Positions 8,266 to 17,010 of a stretch of DNA of 64,000 nt are shown here, piece after piece. The notes beneath the pieces were generated by a model. It was given only the letters and a program-made list of their open reading frames with translations, ran no database searches and had not been told where the DNA came from. The translations under genes were made by a program, and so were the position numbers. The first letter of the stretch is position 1. Each line of letters opens with the position of its first letter. The stretch is from Pseudomonas sp. GOM7. Its GTDB lineage: Bacteria; Pseudomonadota; Gammaproteobacteria; Pseudomonadales; Pseudomonadaceae. Location of the stretch: the NCBI RefSeq assembly GCF_026723825.1, contig NZ_CP113519.1, positions 5,146,001-5,210,000 on the forward strand, given 5' to 3'.

Positions 8266-8604
8266 GCCTCAGCCCTCTAAAACCACATGCCCAACCCGGC
8301 ATGGGTTGGCCGCTTAAACTCAATGTCATTGGCGCTCGGCGCCGCGTTTCTCGAGGGTCTTACCGGGCGCACTGGATAGCGCAAGAACCGGGCCCCTAGA
8401 AAAGAGCGCTGCTTTATACCAGAAAGCCTTGGGCGCAACAAGGAAAAACGCAGGATAAAACGCAGCCTCGAGCGGCCAAGCGCCGTAGGCATGAGGCTTC
8501 GCTCGCCAATGACCGCTCGTCGCCTGCAAACGGTATTCAGCACCGAGCAAATCGACTAGGGTTCATGCATGCCGTCATCACCGGGAACCAATGAGGAGTC
8601 GACC
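8266..8604. other. Divergent intergenic region rpmB / peptide-binding protein
   Basis: The region holds the rpmB promoter (8413-8441) and the leader of the plus-strand gene. The in-frame ATG at 8569 would extend the binding protein, but the ribosome site TGAGGAG at 8592-8598 favours 8605. Nothing else was seen. Confidence 0.5.
8413..8441 (-). promoter_or_regulatory. Sigma-70 promoter of rpmB-rpmG
   Basis: On the minus strand the sequence reads TTGTTG (8441-8436), a 17-nt spacer, then TATAAA (8418-8413). It sits about 150 nt upstream of the L28 start, leaving a leader of roughly 140 nt in which no riboswitch was recognised. Confidence 0.6.
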
Positions 8605-10182
8605 ATGCGCCTGTTACTCGCCACGCTGTTCTGCGCGCCCCTGCTGAGCCAGGCCGCCACCCTCGCCGTCTGCACGGAAGCCAGCCCGGATGGTTTCGAC
8701 GTGGTGCAGTACAACTCGCTGACCACCACCAACGCCTCGGCCGACATGCTGATGAACCGCCTGGTGGAGTTCGACGCCGAGCAGGGCAAATTGCTGCCGA
8801 GCCTGGCGCGGAGCTGGTCGGTCTCGGACGACGGCCTGGTCTATGACTTCCAGTTGCGCGACGACGTGCAATTCCACCACAGCGCCGACTTCACCCCCAG
8901 CCGCAACCTGAACGCCCAGGACGTGCTGTTCAGCTTCCAGCGCATGCTCGATCCGCAGCACCCCTGGCACGAGGTCGCCGCCAGCGGCTACCCGCATGCC
9001 CAGTCGATGCAGTGGCCAAGCCTGATCGCCAAGATCGAGGCGCCGGATGCACATAGCGTACGCATCACCCTGAACCGTCGCGATGCCACCTTCCTCGCCA
9101 CCCTGAGCATGGGCTTCGCCTCCATCTACCCAGCCGAATATGCCGACAAGCTGCTCGCAGCCGGCACCCCGGAGAAGCTCAACAGCGCCCCCATCGGCAG
9201 CGGCCCGTTCGTCTTCGAGCGCTTCCAGAAAGACGCCGTGGTGCGCTACCGCGCCAACCCCGACTACTTCGGCGGCAAACCGGCCATGGACAAGGTGGTC
9301 TTCGCCATCACCCCGGACAGCAACGTGCGCCTGCAGAAACTGCGCCGTGGCGAGTGCCAGATCGCCCTGTCACCGAAACCGCAGGACGTACAGGCCATCG
9401 CCGACGACACCAGGCTGAAAAGCGCGCAGACCGCCGCCTTCATGACCGCCTTCGTCGCCCTCAACAGCCAGCATCCACCACTGGACAAGCCGCAGGTACG
9501 CCAGGCCATCAACCTGGCATTCGACAAGGCCAGCTACGTCAAGGCCGTGTTCGAGGGCAGCGCCGAGCCGGCCAATGATCCCTACCCGCCCAATACCTGG
9601 AGCTACGCCAGCGAGCTGCCCGGCTACCCCCATGACCCGGACAAGGCCCGCGCCCTGCTGGCCGAAGCAGGCCTGCAAGATGGCTTCAAGACCACCATCT
9701 GGACACGCCCCAGCGGCAGCCTGCTCAACCCCAACCCCAATCTCGGCGCACAACTGCTGCAGGCCGACCTGGCCCAGGTGGGCATCGACGCCGAAATCCG
9801 CGTGATCGAATGGGGCGAGCTGATCCGCCGGGCCAAGGCCGGCGAGCATGACCTGCTGTTCATGGGCTGGGCCGGCGACAACGGCGACCCGGACAACTTC
9901 CTCACCCCGCAATTCGCCTGTGCCTCGGTGCAATCCGGGTTGAACTTCGCCCGTTACTGCAATGAAACGCTGGACACGTTGATCGCCGAAGGCAAGAGCA
10001 GCAGCGACCAGGCCGAGCGCAGCCGCCTCTACCACCAGGCGCAGAAGATCATCCAGGAGCAGGCGCTATGGCTGCCGCTGGCACATCCGACGGCGTTCGC
10101 CCTGCTCAGTGCCAAGGTTCAGGGCTACCAGGTCAGCCCGTTCGGCCGGCAGGATTTTGCCTCGCTACAAATGGCGCCGTAA
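8605..10182 (+). CDS. ABC transporter periplasmic peptide-binding protein (SBP_bac_5, DppA/SapA-like)
   Basis: The protein has 525 aa from the ATG at 8605, which follows a TGAGGAG ribosome site. A signal peptide (MRLLLATLFCAPLLSQA) is followed by the mature start ATLAVCTEASPDGFD. The typical SBP_bac_5 elements follow: LNAQDVLFSFQRMLDP, IGSGPFVFERF, VRQAINLAFDK and YPHDPDKARALLAEAGL. It binds oligopeptides or dipeptides in the periplasm for an ABC importer. No permease or ATPase gene is adjacent, so it must share a transporter encoded elsewhere. In P. aeruginosa a similar orphan lies at the same place next to rpmB. The exact ligand is unknown. Confidence 0.92.
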   Translation: MRLLLATLFCAPLLSQAATLAVCTEASPDGFDVVQYNSLTTTNASADMLMNRLVEFDAEQGKLLPSLARSWSVSDDGLVYDFQLRDDVQFHHSADFTPSRNLNAQDVLFSFQRMLDPQHPWHEVAASGYPHAQSMQWPSLIAKIEAPDAHSVRITLNRRDATFLATLSMGFASIYPAEYADKLLAAGTPEKLNSAPIGSGPFVFERFQKDAVVRYRANPDYFGGKPAMDKVVFAITPDSNVRLQKLRRGECQIALSPKPQDVQAIADDTRLKSAQTAAFMTAFVALNSQHPPLDKPQVRQAINLAFDKASYVKAVFEGSAEPANDPYPPNTWSYASELPGYPHDPDKARALLAEAGLQDGFKTTIWTRPSGSLLNPNPNLGAQLLQADLAQVGIDAEIRVIEWGELIRRAKAGEHDLLFMGWAGDNGDPDNFLTPQFACASVQSGLNFARYCNETLDTLIAEGKSSSDQAERSRLYHQAQKIIQEQALWLPLAHPTAFALLSAKVQGYQVSPFGRQDFASLQMAP

Positions 10183-10234
10183 GCCGTCATCATGATGGGC
10201 TAAAGCCCACCCTACGCGCTGTAGGAGCGCCGCC
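10183..10234. repeat. Short palindromic repeat between convergent genes
   Basis: The segment contains GGGCT-aa-AGCCC (10197-10208) and GTAGG...CCTAC (10221-10238), in the 'gggctaaagcccaccctac' style common in Pseudomonas intergenic regions. It may serve as a bidirectional terminator for the binding protein and radC. Confidence 0.45.
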
Positions 10235-10909
10235 CTACATCCAGCCCAGCTCGGCCATGGACAGCGGCTCGCCATCGCCGACGATGAAATGGTCAAGCAC
10301 ACGCACGTCCACCAGCGCCAGGGCATCCTTGAGGCGCTGGGTCAGTACGCGATCGGCCTGGCTCGGCTCGCAGACGCCAGAGGGGTGGTTGTGGGTGAGG
10401 ATCAACGCTGCGGCATTGTTGGCCAGGGCACGCTTGACCACCTGCCTGGGATAAACGCTAGCGCTGTCGATGCTGCCACGAAACAGCACCTCGAAGGCCA
10501 GCACTCGGTGCTTGGAGTCGAGGAACAGGCAGGCAAACACCTCATGCGGCTCATGGCGCAGTTGCGCTTTGAGGTAATCGCGCACCGCCTGCGGACTCTC
10601 CAACGCCGAATCTCGGCGCAGGCGCTCGGCCAGATGGCGCCTGGCCATTTCCAGTACGGCCTGCAATTGTGCGTACTTGGCCGGGCCCAGGCCCAGGTGC
10701 TGGCTGAAATCTGGCAGTTCAGCCTCCAATAAGGCGCGCAGGCTGCCGAACTCGGCAAGCAGGCGCCGCGCCAGCTCCACCGCGCTACAGCCGGCCACGC
10801 CGGTACGCAGAAAGATCGCCAGCAGCTCGGCATCGGTCAGCGCCGCCGCGCCCTGGGCCAGCAGTTTTTCCCGCGGGCGCTCTGCCGCAGGCCAATTGCG
10901 AATGCTCAT
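10235..10909 (-). CDS. radC: RadC family JAB/MPN-domain protein
   Basis: The protein has 224 aa from the ATG at 10909 (GGGAGG upstream on the minus strand), the usual RadC length; a longer frame reaches 11281 but crosses coaBC. An N-terminal helix-hairpin-helix-like region (MSIRNWPAAERPREKLL..., then LGLGPAKYAQLQAVLEMARR) precedes a JAB metalloprotease-like domain. The metal motif is EVLFRG ... LTHNHPSG ... D. RadC was once linked to DNA repair, but its biochemical role is not settled. It is divergent from coaBC, as in most Pseudomonas. Confidence 0.95.
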   Translation of the reverse strand: MSIRNWPAAERPREKLLAQGAAALTDAELLAIFLRTGVAGCSAVELARRLLAEFGSLRALLEAELPDFSQHLGLGPAKYAQLQAVLEMARRHLAERLRRDSALESPQAVRDYLKAQLRHEPHEVFACLFLDSKHRVLAFEVLFRGSIDSASVYPRQVVKRALANNAAALILTHNHPSGVCEPSQADRVLTQRLKDALALVDVRVLDHFIVGDGEPLSMAELGWM

Positions 10910-11053
10910 TCTCATACACCTCCCTGTCGAGTCAGGCGCCCGCTGTTCCGCTGCGGGCGCTGTGCTATCGTAGCCCATCTTTTTTGCCTGCGGTCGGCCT
11001 GGGGAGGCGTTGGCCGCATGGCGCACATTCATCCGTCCAGACAAGGCAGGCCT

Positions 11054-12262
11054 ATGCAGCGGCTGTATCGCAAACGCATCATCGTCGGCGTAGGGGGCGG
11101 TATCGCCGCCTACAAGAGCGCTGAACTGGTTCGCCGGCTCAAGGATCAAGGCGCCGAAGTGCGTGTGGTAATGACCCAGGGCGGCCGTGAATTCATCACC
11201 CCGCTGACCCTGCAGGCCCTCTCCGGCCACCCCGTTCATCTCGATCTGCTCGACCCGGCCGCCGAAGCGGCGATGGGCCATATCGAGCTGGCCCGCTGGG
11301 CCGACCTGATTCTCATTGCCCCGGCCACCGCCGACCTGATCGCGCGCCTGGCCCAGGGCATCGCCAACGACCTGCTGACCACCCTGGTGCTGGCCACCGA
11401 TGCGCCCGTCGCCCTAGCCCCGGCGATGAACCAGGCCATGTGGCGCGACGCCGCCACCCAGGCCAATCTGGAGTTGCTGCAGCAGCGCGGCATGCGCCTG
11501 TTCGGCCCGGCCTCCGGCAGCCAGGCCTGTGGCGATGTCGGCCTCGGGCGCATGCTCGAACCCACCGACCTGGCCAGCCTGGCCGCCGACTGCTTCCAGC
11601 GCCAGGCCCTCGACGGCCTGCACATCCTGATCACCGCCGGGCCGACCCAGGAAAACATCGACCCGGTGCGCTACATCACCAACCACAGCTCCGGCAAGAT
11701 GGGTTTCGCCCTGGCCGAGGCCGCTGCCGAAGCCGGTGCCAAGGTCACCCTGGTCAGCGGCCCGGTGCACCTACCGACGCCGGACCGGGTCAGCCGCATC
11801 GACGTGATCAGCGCCCGCGACATGCTCGCCGCCTGCGAAGCGGCGATGCCCTGCGACGTGCTGATCGCCGCCGCCGCCGTGGCCGACTACCGCCCGGAAG
11901 TGGTCGCCCAGCACAAATTGAAGAAAGACCCCAGCAGCGGCGAGGGCATGCTCCTGCAAATGGTGCGCAACCCGGATATCCTCGCCACCATCGCCGGCCG
12001 CGAGGATCGCCCGTTCAGCGTGGGCTTCGCCGCCGAAACCGAGAACCTGCTGGAGTACGCCTCGCGCAAATTGCGCGACAAGAATCTCGACCTGATCGTC
12101 GCCAACGATGTGGCCAACCCCAGCATCGGCTTCAACAGTGAAGAGAACGCCATCACCGTGATCGACCGTGAGCTGCAGCAAACCAGCTTCGCCCAGACCA
12201 GCAAGGGCAAGATCGCCCGCCAGTTGATCACCCTCATCGCCGACCGACTGAACAAGAACTGA
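11054..12262 (+). CDS. coaBC: Bifunctional phosphopantothenoylcysteine decarboxylase / phosphopantothenate-cysteine ligase
   Basis: The protein has 402 aa from the ATG at 11054; the frame is open from 11018, but the family begins at MQRLYRKRIIVGVGGGIAAY. The CoaC half (1-~190) has the flavin-binding GGGIAAYKS, the HIELARWAD histidine, PAMNQAMW and the substrate-clamp Cys in QACGDVGLGRM. The CoaB half has ITAGPTQENIDPVRYITN, NHSSGKMG, AAAVADYRP and the lysine motif KLKKD. It makes phosphopantetheine from phosphopantothenate and cysteine in CoA synthesis. It is followed by dut after 2 nt, so the two are co-transcribed. Confidence 0.97.
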   Translation: MQRLYRKRIIVGVGGGIAAYKSAELVRRLKDQGAEVRVVMTQGGREFITPLTLQALSGHPVHLDLLDPAAEAAMGHIELARWADLILIAPATADLIARLAQGIANDLLTTLVLATDAPVALAPAMNQAMWRDAATQANLELLQQRGMRLFGPASGSQACGDVGLGRMLEPTDLASLAADCFQRQALDGLHILITAGPTQENIDPVRYITNHSSGKMGFALAEAAAEAGAKVTLVSGPVHLPTPDRVSRIDVISARDMLAACEAAMPCDVLIAAAAVADYRPEVVAQHKLKKDPSSGEGMLLQMVRNPDILATIAGREDRPFSVGFAAETENLLEYASRKLRDKNLDLIVANDVANPSIGFNSEENAITVIDRELQQTSFAQTSKGKIARQLITLIADRLNKN

Positions 12263-12264
12263 CC

Positions 12265-12720
12265 ATGCACGCTCTGCAAGCCAAGATCCTCGACCCCCGC
12301 CTCGGCCAGGAATTTCCCCTGCCGCAGTACGCCACGCCAGGCTCCGCTGGCCTCGACCTGCGCGCTATGCTCAAGGAGGAGATCGTCCTCGAGCCGGGGC
12401 AGACCGTACTGATCCCCACCGGCCTGTCGATCTTCGTCGCCGACCCCGGCCTGGCGGCGCTGATCCTGCCGCGCTCGGGCCTGGGCCACAAACACGGCAT
12501 CGTCCTCGGCAACCTGGTCGGGCTGATCGACTCGGACTACCAGGGCGAGCTGATGGTGTCGTGCTGGAACCGGGGTCAGGACAGCTTCCGCATCGCCATT
12601 GGCGAGCGCATCGCACAATTGGTGCTGGTGCCGGTGGTACAAGCACGTTTCGAGCTGGTCGAGGAATTCGACCAGACCCAGCGTGGCGCTGGCGGCTTCG
12701 GCCATTCCGGCAGCCACTGA
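12265..12720 (+). CDS. dut: Deoxyuridine 5'-triphosphate nucleotidohydrolase (dUTPase)
   Basis: The protein has 151 aa. The trimeric dUTPase motifs are present: PGSAGLDLRA (motif 1), LPRSGLGHKHGI (2), GNLVGLIDSDYQGEL (3) and the mobile C-terminal motif 5 RGAGGFGHSG. It hydrolyses dUTP to dUMP, keeping uracil out of DNA and supplying thymidylate synthesis. It starts 2 nt after the coaBC stop. Confidence 0.97.
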   Translation: MHALQAKILDPRLGQEFPLPQYATPGSAGLDLRAMLKEEIVLEPGQTVLIPTGLSIFVADPGLAALILPRSGLGHKHGIVLGNLVGLIDSDYQGELMVSCWNRGQDSFRIAIGERIAQLVLVPVVQARFELVEEFDQTQRGAGGFGHSGSH

Positions 12721-12759
12721 TCGCCGTCATCGACAACGACTCGCCGAGGAGCCCAACGC

Positions 12760-15351
12760 GTGAAACTCTTCAAGCGTAACGCCAAGGAAGCCGCCACCGC
12801 CGTCAACTCCGCGCCGCCCAAGGCCGGTAAACCGTCTGGCAGCCCCGCGCTGGGCGCGCTGCTGCCGGGCTTGCTGGCCACATTGCTAGGCATCGGCGCT
12901 GGCGGTGCCCTGCTCTGGCTGGTACAGAACAGCGAGACTCAGGCACGCCAGAGCGAACTGCTGCAAGCCATCGGCAGCAGCCAGGCCAGCGCCGTGCAGC
13001 AGGCGCTCAAGCAACTGCAGGCCGACACCCTCGCCGCCGCACGCAACCCGGAGCTGTTGCAGGCCCTGCAGAGCGGCGACAGTGCGCAGATCCGCCAGGC
13101 CGAACAGCGCCTGGGATACTGGGCCGGCGTCGTCGACGCCCACCTCAACCGCCGCGGTGAGGCGGTACAGGACAACAACCGCGCCGCACCGATGAACTTC
13201 GCCGGCCTGGACATGCTGCGCCGCGCGGAAAACGGCCAGCGCCCAGCAGTCGAGGCCTACCGTGTCGGTCAGCGCTGGCTGGCCTACAGCGCCGTGGCCC
13301 TCGGCCAGGGCGAAGGCCAGCCGGCACAAGGTACGCTGCTGCTGGTGGTGGACCTGGCCCGCCTGCTCGATAGCCTGCCGCAATTGCCGGCCGAGCTGGG
13401 CCAGGTGCGCCTGCAGCAGCAGTTCGCCAACGCCCCCACCCAGCTCCTGCTACAACGTGGCCAGGCCGAAGCGGACAGCGTCCAGACCTTCGCCACTGGC
13501 AATCCGAATTGGCAACTGCTGTTCAGCCCTGGGCCGGCACTGGCCCAAGGTGGCGTGCCGCCGCTGATGCTCGGCCTCGCGGCGCTGCTGGCCCTGGGCG
13601 GCGCGCTGATCGGCCTGATTCTGCTGCGCGGCAGCCTGTTGCGACGCCTCGACAACGATGCAAGCCAGCTCAGGCAAATGCTCGAAGAACTCTCTGCGGG
13701 CAAAAACGTCAAAGCCTTCAGCCTGAGCCTGCCGGCACTCGACGGTCTGGCCCAGAGCCTGGCCCGTCTGCCACGCCGCAGCAGTGAAAGCGCCGCCGGC
13801 AGCGCCCCCGCAAAAGCAGCACCGGCGGCCACCGCCACTCAGCCCGCCTTCAGGCCCGCCGAGCTGGTCGACCCGCTGTTTCAGGACACCGATATCCTCG
13901 ATATCGACATTCTCGATGAAGACCAGGATCTCCTGGGATTGGAGCAGAGCACCGCAATGACCACTAGCCAAAGCGCCCCGAAACTTCCCGCCGACATCTT
14001 CCGCGCCTACGACATCCGTGGCGTGGTGGGTGACACCCTGACCGCCGAATACGCCTACTGGATCGGTCGCGCCATCGGTTCGCAGAGCCTGGCCCAGGGT
14101 GAGCCCAAGGTCATCGTCGGCCGCGACGGCCGCCTCTCCGGCCCCGAGCTGCTGCAGCAACTGGTACAGGGCCTGCTCGATTGCGGCTGCGAAGTCACCG
14201 ACATTGGCATGGTGCCCACCCCGGTGGTGTACTTCGCCGCCAACGTGCTGGAAGGCCGCTCGGCGGTGATGCTCACCGGCAGCCACAACCCGCCGGACTA
14301 CAACGGCTTCAAGATCATCATCGCCGGCGACACCCTGGCCAACGAACAGATCCAGGCGCTCAAGCAGCGTCTCGACGACAACGACCTGGCCAGCGGCGTC
14401 GGCAGCGTGCAGCAGGTCGACGTGCTGCCGCGTTACTTCAAGACCATCCGCGACGACATCGCCCTGGCCAAGCCGCTCAAGGTGGTGGTGGACTGCGGCA
14501 ATGGCGCCGCCGGGGTGATCGCGCCGCAACTGATCGAGGCGCTGGGCTGCAGCGTGACCCCGCTGTACTGCGATGTCGACGGCACCTTCCCCAACCACCA
14601 TCCAGATCCGGGCAAACCGGAGAACCTGGTCGACCTGATCGCCCGGGTCAAGGCCGAGAAGGCCGACCTGGGCCTGGCCTTCGACGGCGACGGCGATCGT
14701 GTCGGCGTGGTGACCAACACCGGCAACATCGTCTACCCGGATCGCCTGCTGATGCTGTTCGCCAAGGACGTGGTCTCGCGCAATCCCGGTGCCGACATCA
14801 TCTTCGACGTCAAATGCACCCGTCGCCTGACCCCGCTGATCAGCGGTTATGGCGGTCGCCCGGTGATGTGGAAGACCGGCCACTCGCTGATCAAGAAGAA
14901 GATGAAGGAAACCGGCGCCCTGTTGGCCGGGGAAATGAGCGGCCACATTTTCTTCAAGGAACGCTGGTACGGTTTCGACGACGGTATCTACAGTGCCGCG
15001 CGCCTGCTGGAAATCCTCAGCCAGGAAAAACGCGACGCCGAGCAGGTGTTCAGCGCCTTCCCCAGCGACATTTCCACGCCGGAAATCAACATCAAGGTCA
15101 CCGAGCAGACCAAGTTCGGCATGATCGAACGCCTGCAGCGTGAAGGCCAATGGGGCGAAGCCAACCTCACCAGCATCGACGGTGTGCGCGTCGATTATCC
15201 CAAGGGCTGGGGCCTGATCCGCGCTTCCAACACCACGCCAGTGCTGGTGCTGCGCTTCGAGGCCGATACCCAGCAAGAGCTGGAGCGCATCCAGGATGTG
15301 TTCCGCGCCCAGTTGCTCAAGGTCGCCCCCGACCTGCAACTCCCCTTTTGA
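12760..15351 (+). CDS. algC: Phosphomannomutase/phosphoglucomutase AlgC, long form with N-terminal membrane region
   Basis: The protein has 863 aa from a GTG at 12760 with GAGGAG at 12746-12751. The C-terminal 464 residues, from the ATG at 13957 (residue 400), are classical AlgC: FRAYDIRG, the phosphoserine loop MLTGSHNPPDYNG, the metal loop AFDGDGDRVG and the sugar loop GEMSGHIF. It interconverts mannose and glucose 1- and 6-phosphates for alginate, LPS, Psl and rhamnolipid precursors. The N-terminal 399 residues have two membrane segments (~31-55 and ~267-290) around a periplasmic stretch, then an Ala/Pro linker and an acidic DIDILDEDQDLLGLEQ tail. An internal start could yield the short enzyme. 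Confidence 0.94.
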   Translation: MKLFKRNAKEAATAVNSAPPKAGKPSGSPALGALLPGLLATLLGIGAGGALLWLVQNSETQARQSELLQAIGSSQASAVQQALKQLQADTLAAARNPELLQALQSGDSAQIRQAEQRLGYWAGVVDAHLNRRGEAVQDNNRAAPMNFAGLDMLRRAENGQRPAVEAYRVGQRWLAYSAVALGQGEGQPAQGTLLLVVDLARLLDSLPQLPAELGQVRLQQQFANAPTQLLLQRGQAEADSVQTFATGNPNWQLLFSPGPALAQGGVPPLMLGLAALLALGGALIGLILLRGSLLRRLDNDASQLRQMLEELSAGKNVKAFSLSLPALDGLAQSLARLPRRSSESAAGSAPAKAAPAATATQPAFRPAELVDPLFQDTDILDIDILDEDQDLLGLEQSTAMTTSQSAPKLPADIFRAYDIRGVVGDTLTAEYAYWIGRAIGSQSLAQGEPKVIVGRDGRLSGPELLQQLVQGLLDCGCEVTDIGMVPTPVVYFAANVLEGRSAVMLTGSHNPPDYNGFKIIIAGDTLANEQIQALKQRLDDNDLASGVGSVQQVDVLPRYFKTIRDDIALAKPLKVVVDCGNGAAGVIAPQLIEALGCSVTPLYCDVDGTFPNHHPDPGKPENLVDLIARVKAEKADLGLAFDGDGDRVGVVTNTGNIVYPDRLLMLFAKDVVSRNPGADIIFDVKCTRRLTPLISGYGGRPVMWKTGHSLIKKKMKETGALLAGEMSGHIFFKERWYGFDDGIYSAARLLEILSQEKRDAEQVFSAFPSDISTPEINIKVTEQTKFGMIERLQREGQWGEANLTSIDGVRVDYPKGWGLIRASNTTPVLVLRFEADTQQELERIQDVFRAQLLKVAPDLQLPF

Positions 15352-15375
15352 TCGACCTGACTCAGGAGCCCCTGC

Positions 15376-16281
15376 ATGACCCTCGAGCGTGACGCCGCCG
15401 CCCAGGTTGCCAAGGTACTGTCCGAAGCCCTGCCCTATATCCGCCGCTTCGTCGGCAAGACCCTGGTGATCAAGTACGGCGGCAACGCCATGGAGAGCGA
15501 GGAACTCAAGCAGGGCTTCGCCCGCGACATCGTGCTGATGAAAGCGGTGGGCATCAACCCGGTGGTGGTACACGGTGGCGGCCCGCAGATCGGCGACCTG
15601 CTCAAACGACTGTCCATCGAAAGCCACTTCATCGATGGCATGCGCGTCACCGACACCGCCACCATGGACGTGGTGGAAATGGTGCTCGGCGGCCAGGTCA
15701 ACAAGAGCATCGTCAACCTGATCAACCAGCACGGTGGCAGCGCCATCGGCCTGACCGGCAAGGATGCCGGCCTGATCCGCGCGAAGAAGCTCAAGGTCAG
15801 CCGCCAGACGCCGGAAATGACCCAGCCGGAAATCATCGACATCGGCCATGTCGGCGAGGTCACCGGGGTCAATACCGAGCTGCTGAACATGCTGGTCAAG
15901 GGCGACTTCATCCCGGTCATCGCGCCCATCGGCGTCGGCCCGGATGGCGAGTCCTACAATATCAATGCCGACCTGGTGGCAGGCAAGGTGGCCGAAGCCT
16001 TGAAGGCCGAGAAACTGATGCTACTGACCAACATCGCCGGGTTGATGAACAAGCAGGGCGACGTGCTCACCGGCCTGACCACCGAGCAAGTCAACGAACT
16101 GATCGCCGACGGCACCATCTACGGCGGCATGCTGCCGAAGATCAAATGCGCCTTGGAGTCGGTGCAGGGTGGCGTCACCAGCGCGCACATCATCGATGGC
16201 CGGGTACCGAATGCCGTTCTGCTGGAGATCTTCACCGATACCGGCAACGGCACCATGATCAGCAACCGCAAGCGCCACTAA
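15376..16281 (+). CDS. argB: N-acetylglutamate kinase
   Basis: The protein has 301 aa. Motifs of the amino acid kinase fold are present: KTLVIKYGGNAMES (phosphate binding), VVVHGGGPQIGDLL (substrate loop) and VTGVNTELLNMLVKGDFIPVIAP. It phosphorylates N-acetylglutamate, the second step of the acetylated arginine pathway; the Pseudomonas enzyme is the arginine-feedback type. It starts 24 nt after algC and ends at two hairpins (16286-16333). Confidence 0.97.
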   Translation: MTLERDAAAQVAKVLSEALPYIRRFVGKTLVIKYGGNAMESEELKQGFARDIVLMKAVGINPVVVHGGGPQIGDLLKRLSIESHFIDGMRVTDTATMDVVEMVLGGQVNKSIVNLINQHGGSAIGLTGKDAGLIRAKKLKVSRQTPEMTQPEIIDIGHVGEVTGVNTELLNMLVKGDFIPVIAPIGVGPDGESYNINADLVAGKVAEALKAEKLMLLTNIAGLMNKQGDVLTGLTTEQVNELIADGTIYGGMLPKIKCALESVQGGVTSAHIIDGRVPNAVLLEIFTDTGNGTMISNRKRH

Positions 16282-16285
16282 AAGC

Positions 16286-16333
16286 AAGCCGCGAATGCGG
16301 CTTCCTGATGCATCTCTCCCGCTTGCGGGAGAG
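16286..16333 (+). terminator. Tandem hairpins after argB
   Basis: AAGCCGC-gaat-GCGGCTT (16286-16303) and CTCTCCCGC-tt-GCGGGAGAG (16314-16333) follow the argB stop. Neither has a long T run, so termination is likely but not certain. The second hairpin resembles a dispersed repeat. Confidence 0.55.
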
Positions 16334-16386
16334 GGCAAGGCGGCCGCCACGTCCCATACCCCGTCTAGGAAAGGAACACCAGGCGC

Positions 16387-16989
16387 TTACTGCTTGCGCT
16401 GGCCCCCACCAAACAGCTCAGCCAGACGCGCGCGATCAGCGGCGAAGTCCTTCTCGGCCTGTAAGCGCGACGCCTGATAGCGGTCGATGTCGCGCTGCAG
16501 GCGCTCCTGTTCATCCCTCAGACCGCTGATCTGCACCAGCAGATTTTCCGGCACCTGACGCCCGGCGCGCTCGTGCTCGGCCGCCTTGCCCTGCAGGTTG
16601 GCCTGCTGGGTACGCACCGACTGCAGGTTGCCACGCGCCACGCGGATCAAGCCATCCAGCTCGGAGAGCTTGCGCTCGCGCGCCCGATCGACGTCATCGA
16701 GATTGCTATACAGGCGCAGCAACTGCGCGTCGCTGCTGGCTCGCGCCTTCTCTGCCTGCATACGGGCGAACTCCTCCGGTGTCGGTGCCGGCGGGATCAC
16801 CCGCAGCACGCGGCCGTGGTCGTTGAGCACCTCGTAGCCCTTGCCGATGAATTCCGGCGGCACGCCCTGGCGGCTGAGCACCGTCACCCCCTTGTCATCG
16901 ACGTAGCGATACAGCTCGGCGGCCATCCCGGACAAGGGCAGGGTCAGGCTCAGCAGCAGCATATAGCGGGTCAGGCACGGTGCAGACAT
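16387..16989 (-). CDS. DUF4124 domain-containing secreted coiled-coil protein
   Basis: The protein has 200 aa from the ATG at 16989, preceded by AGGTGG; an upstream in-frame ATG at 16998 is less well placed. A signal peptide (MSAPCLTRYMLLLSLTLPLSGMAA) is followed by the DUF4124 motif ELYRYVDDKGVTVLSRQGVPPE. The rest (about 85-190) is a long charged heptad-rich helix. DUF4124 proteins are periplasmic and of unknown function. It is read in the same direction as pyrE, 22 nt downstream of it, so the two probably form one transcript. This is a conserved neighbour of pyrE in Pseudomonas, by recall. Confidence 0.82.
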   Translation of the reverse strand: MSAPCLTRYMLLLSLTLPLSGMAAELYRYVDDKGVTVLSRQGVPPEFIGKGYEVLNDHGRVLRVIPPAPTPEEFARMQAEKARASSDAQLLRLYSNLDDVDRARERKLSELDGLIRVARGNLQSVRTQQANLQGKAAEHERAGRQVPENLLVQISGLRDEQERLQRDIDRYQASRLQAEKDFAADRARLAELFGGGQRKQ

Positions 16990-17010
16990 AAGGGCCACCT
17001 TGGTCTGGGG

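Noticed and set aside
13450..15849. 799-aa open frame on the minus strand, antisense to algC and argB
   Set aside because: It is a GC-rich shadow: the plus strand encodes AlgC with all motifs, and the antisense protein has a composition (Asp, His, Gly, Val) typical of the complement of a real gene.
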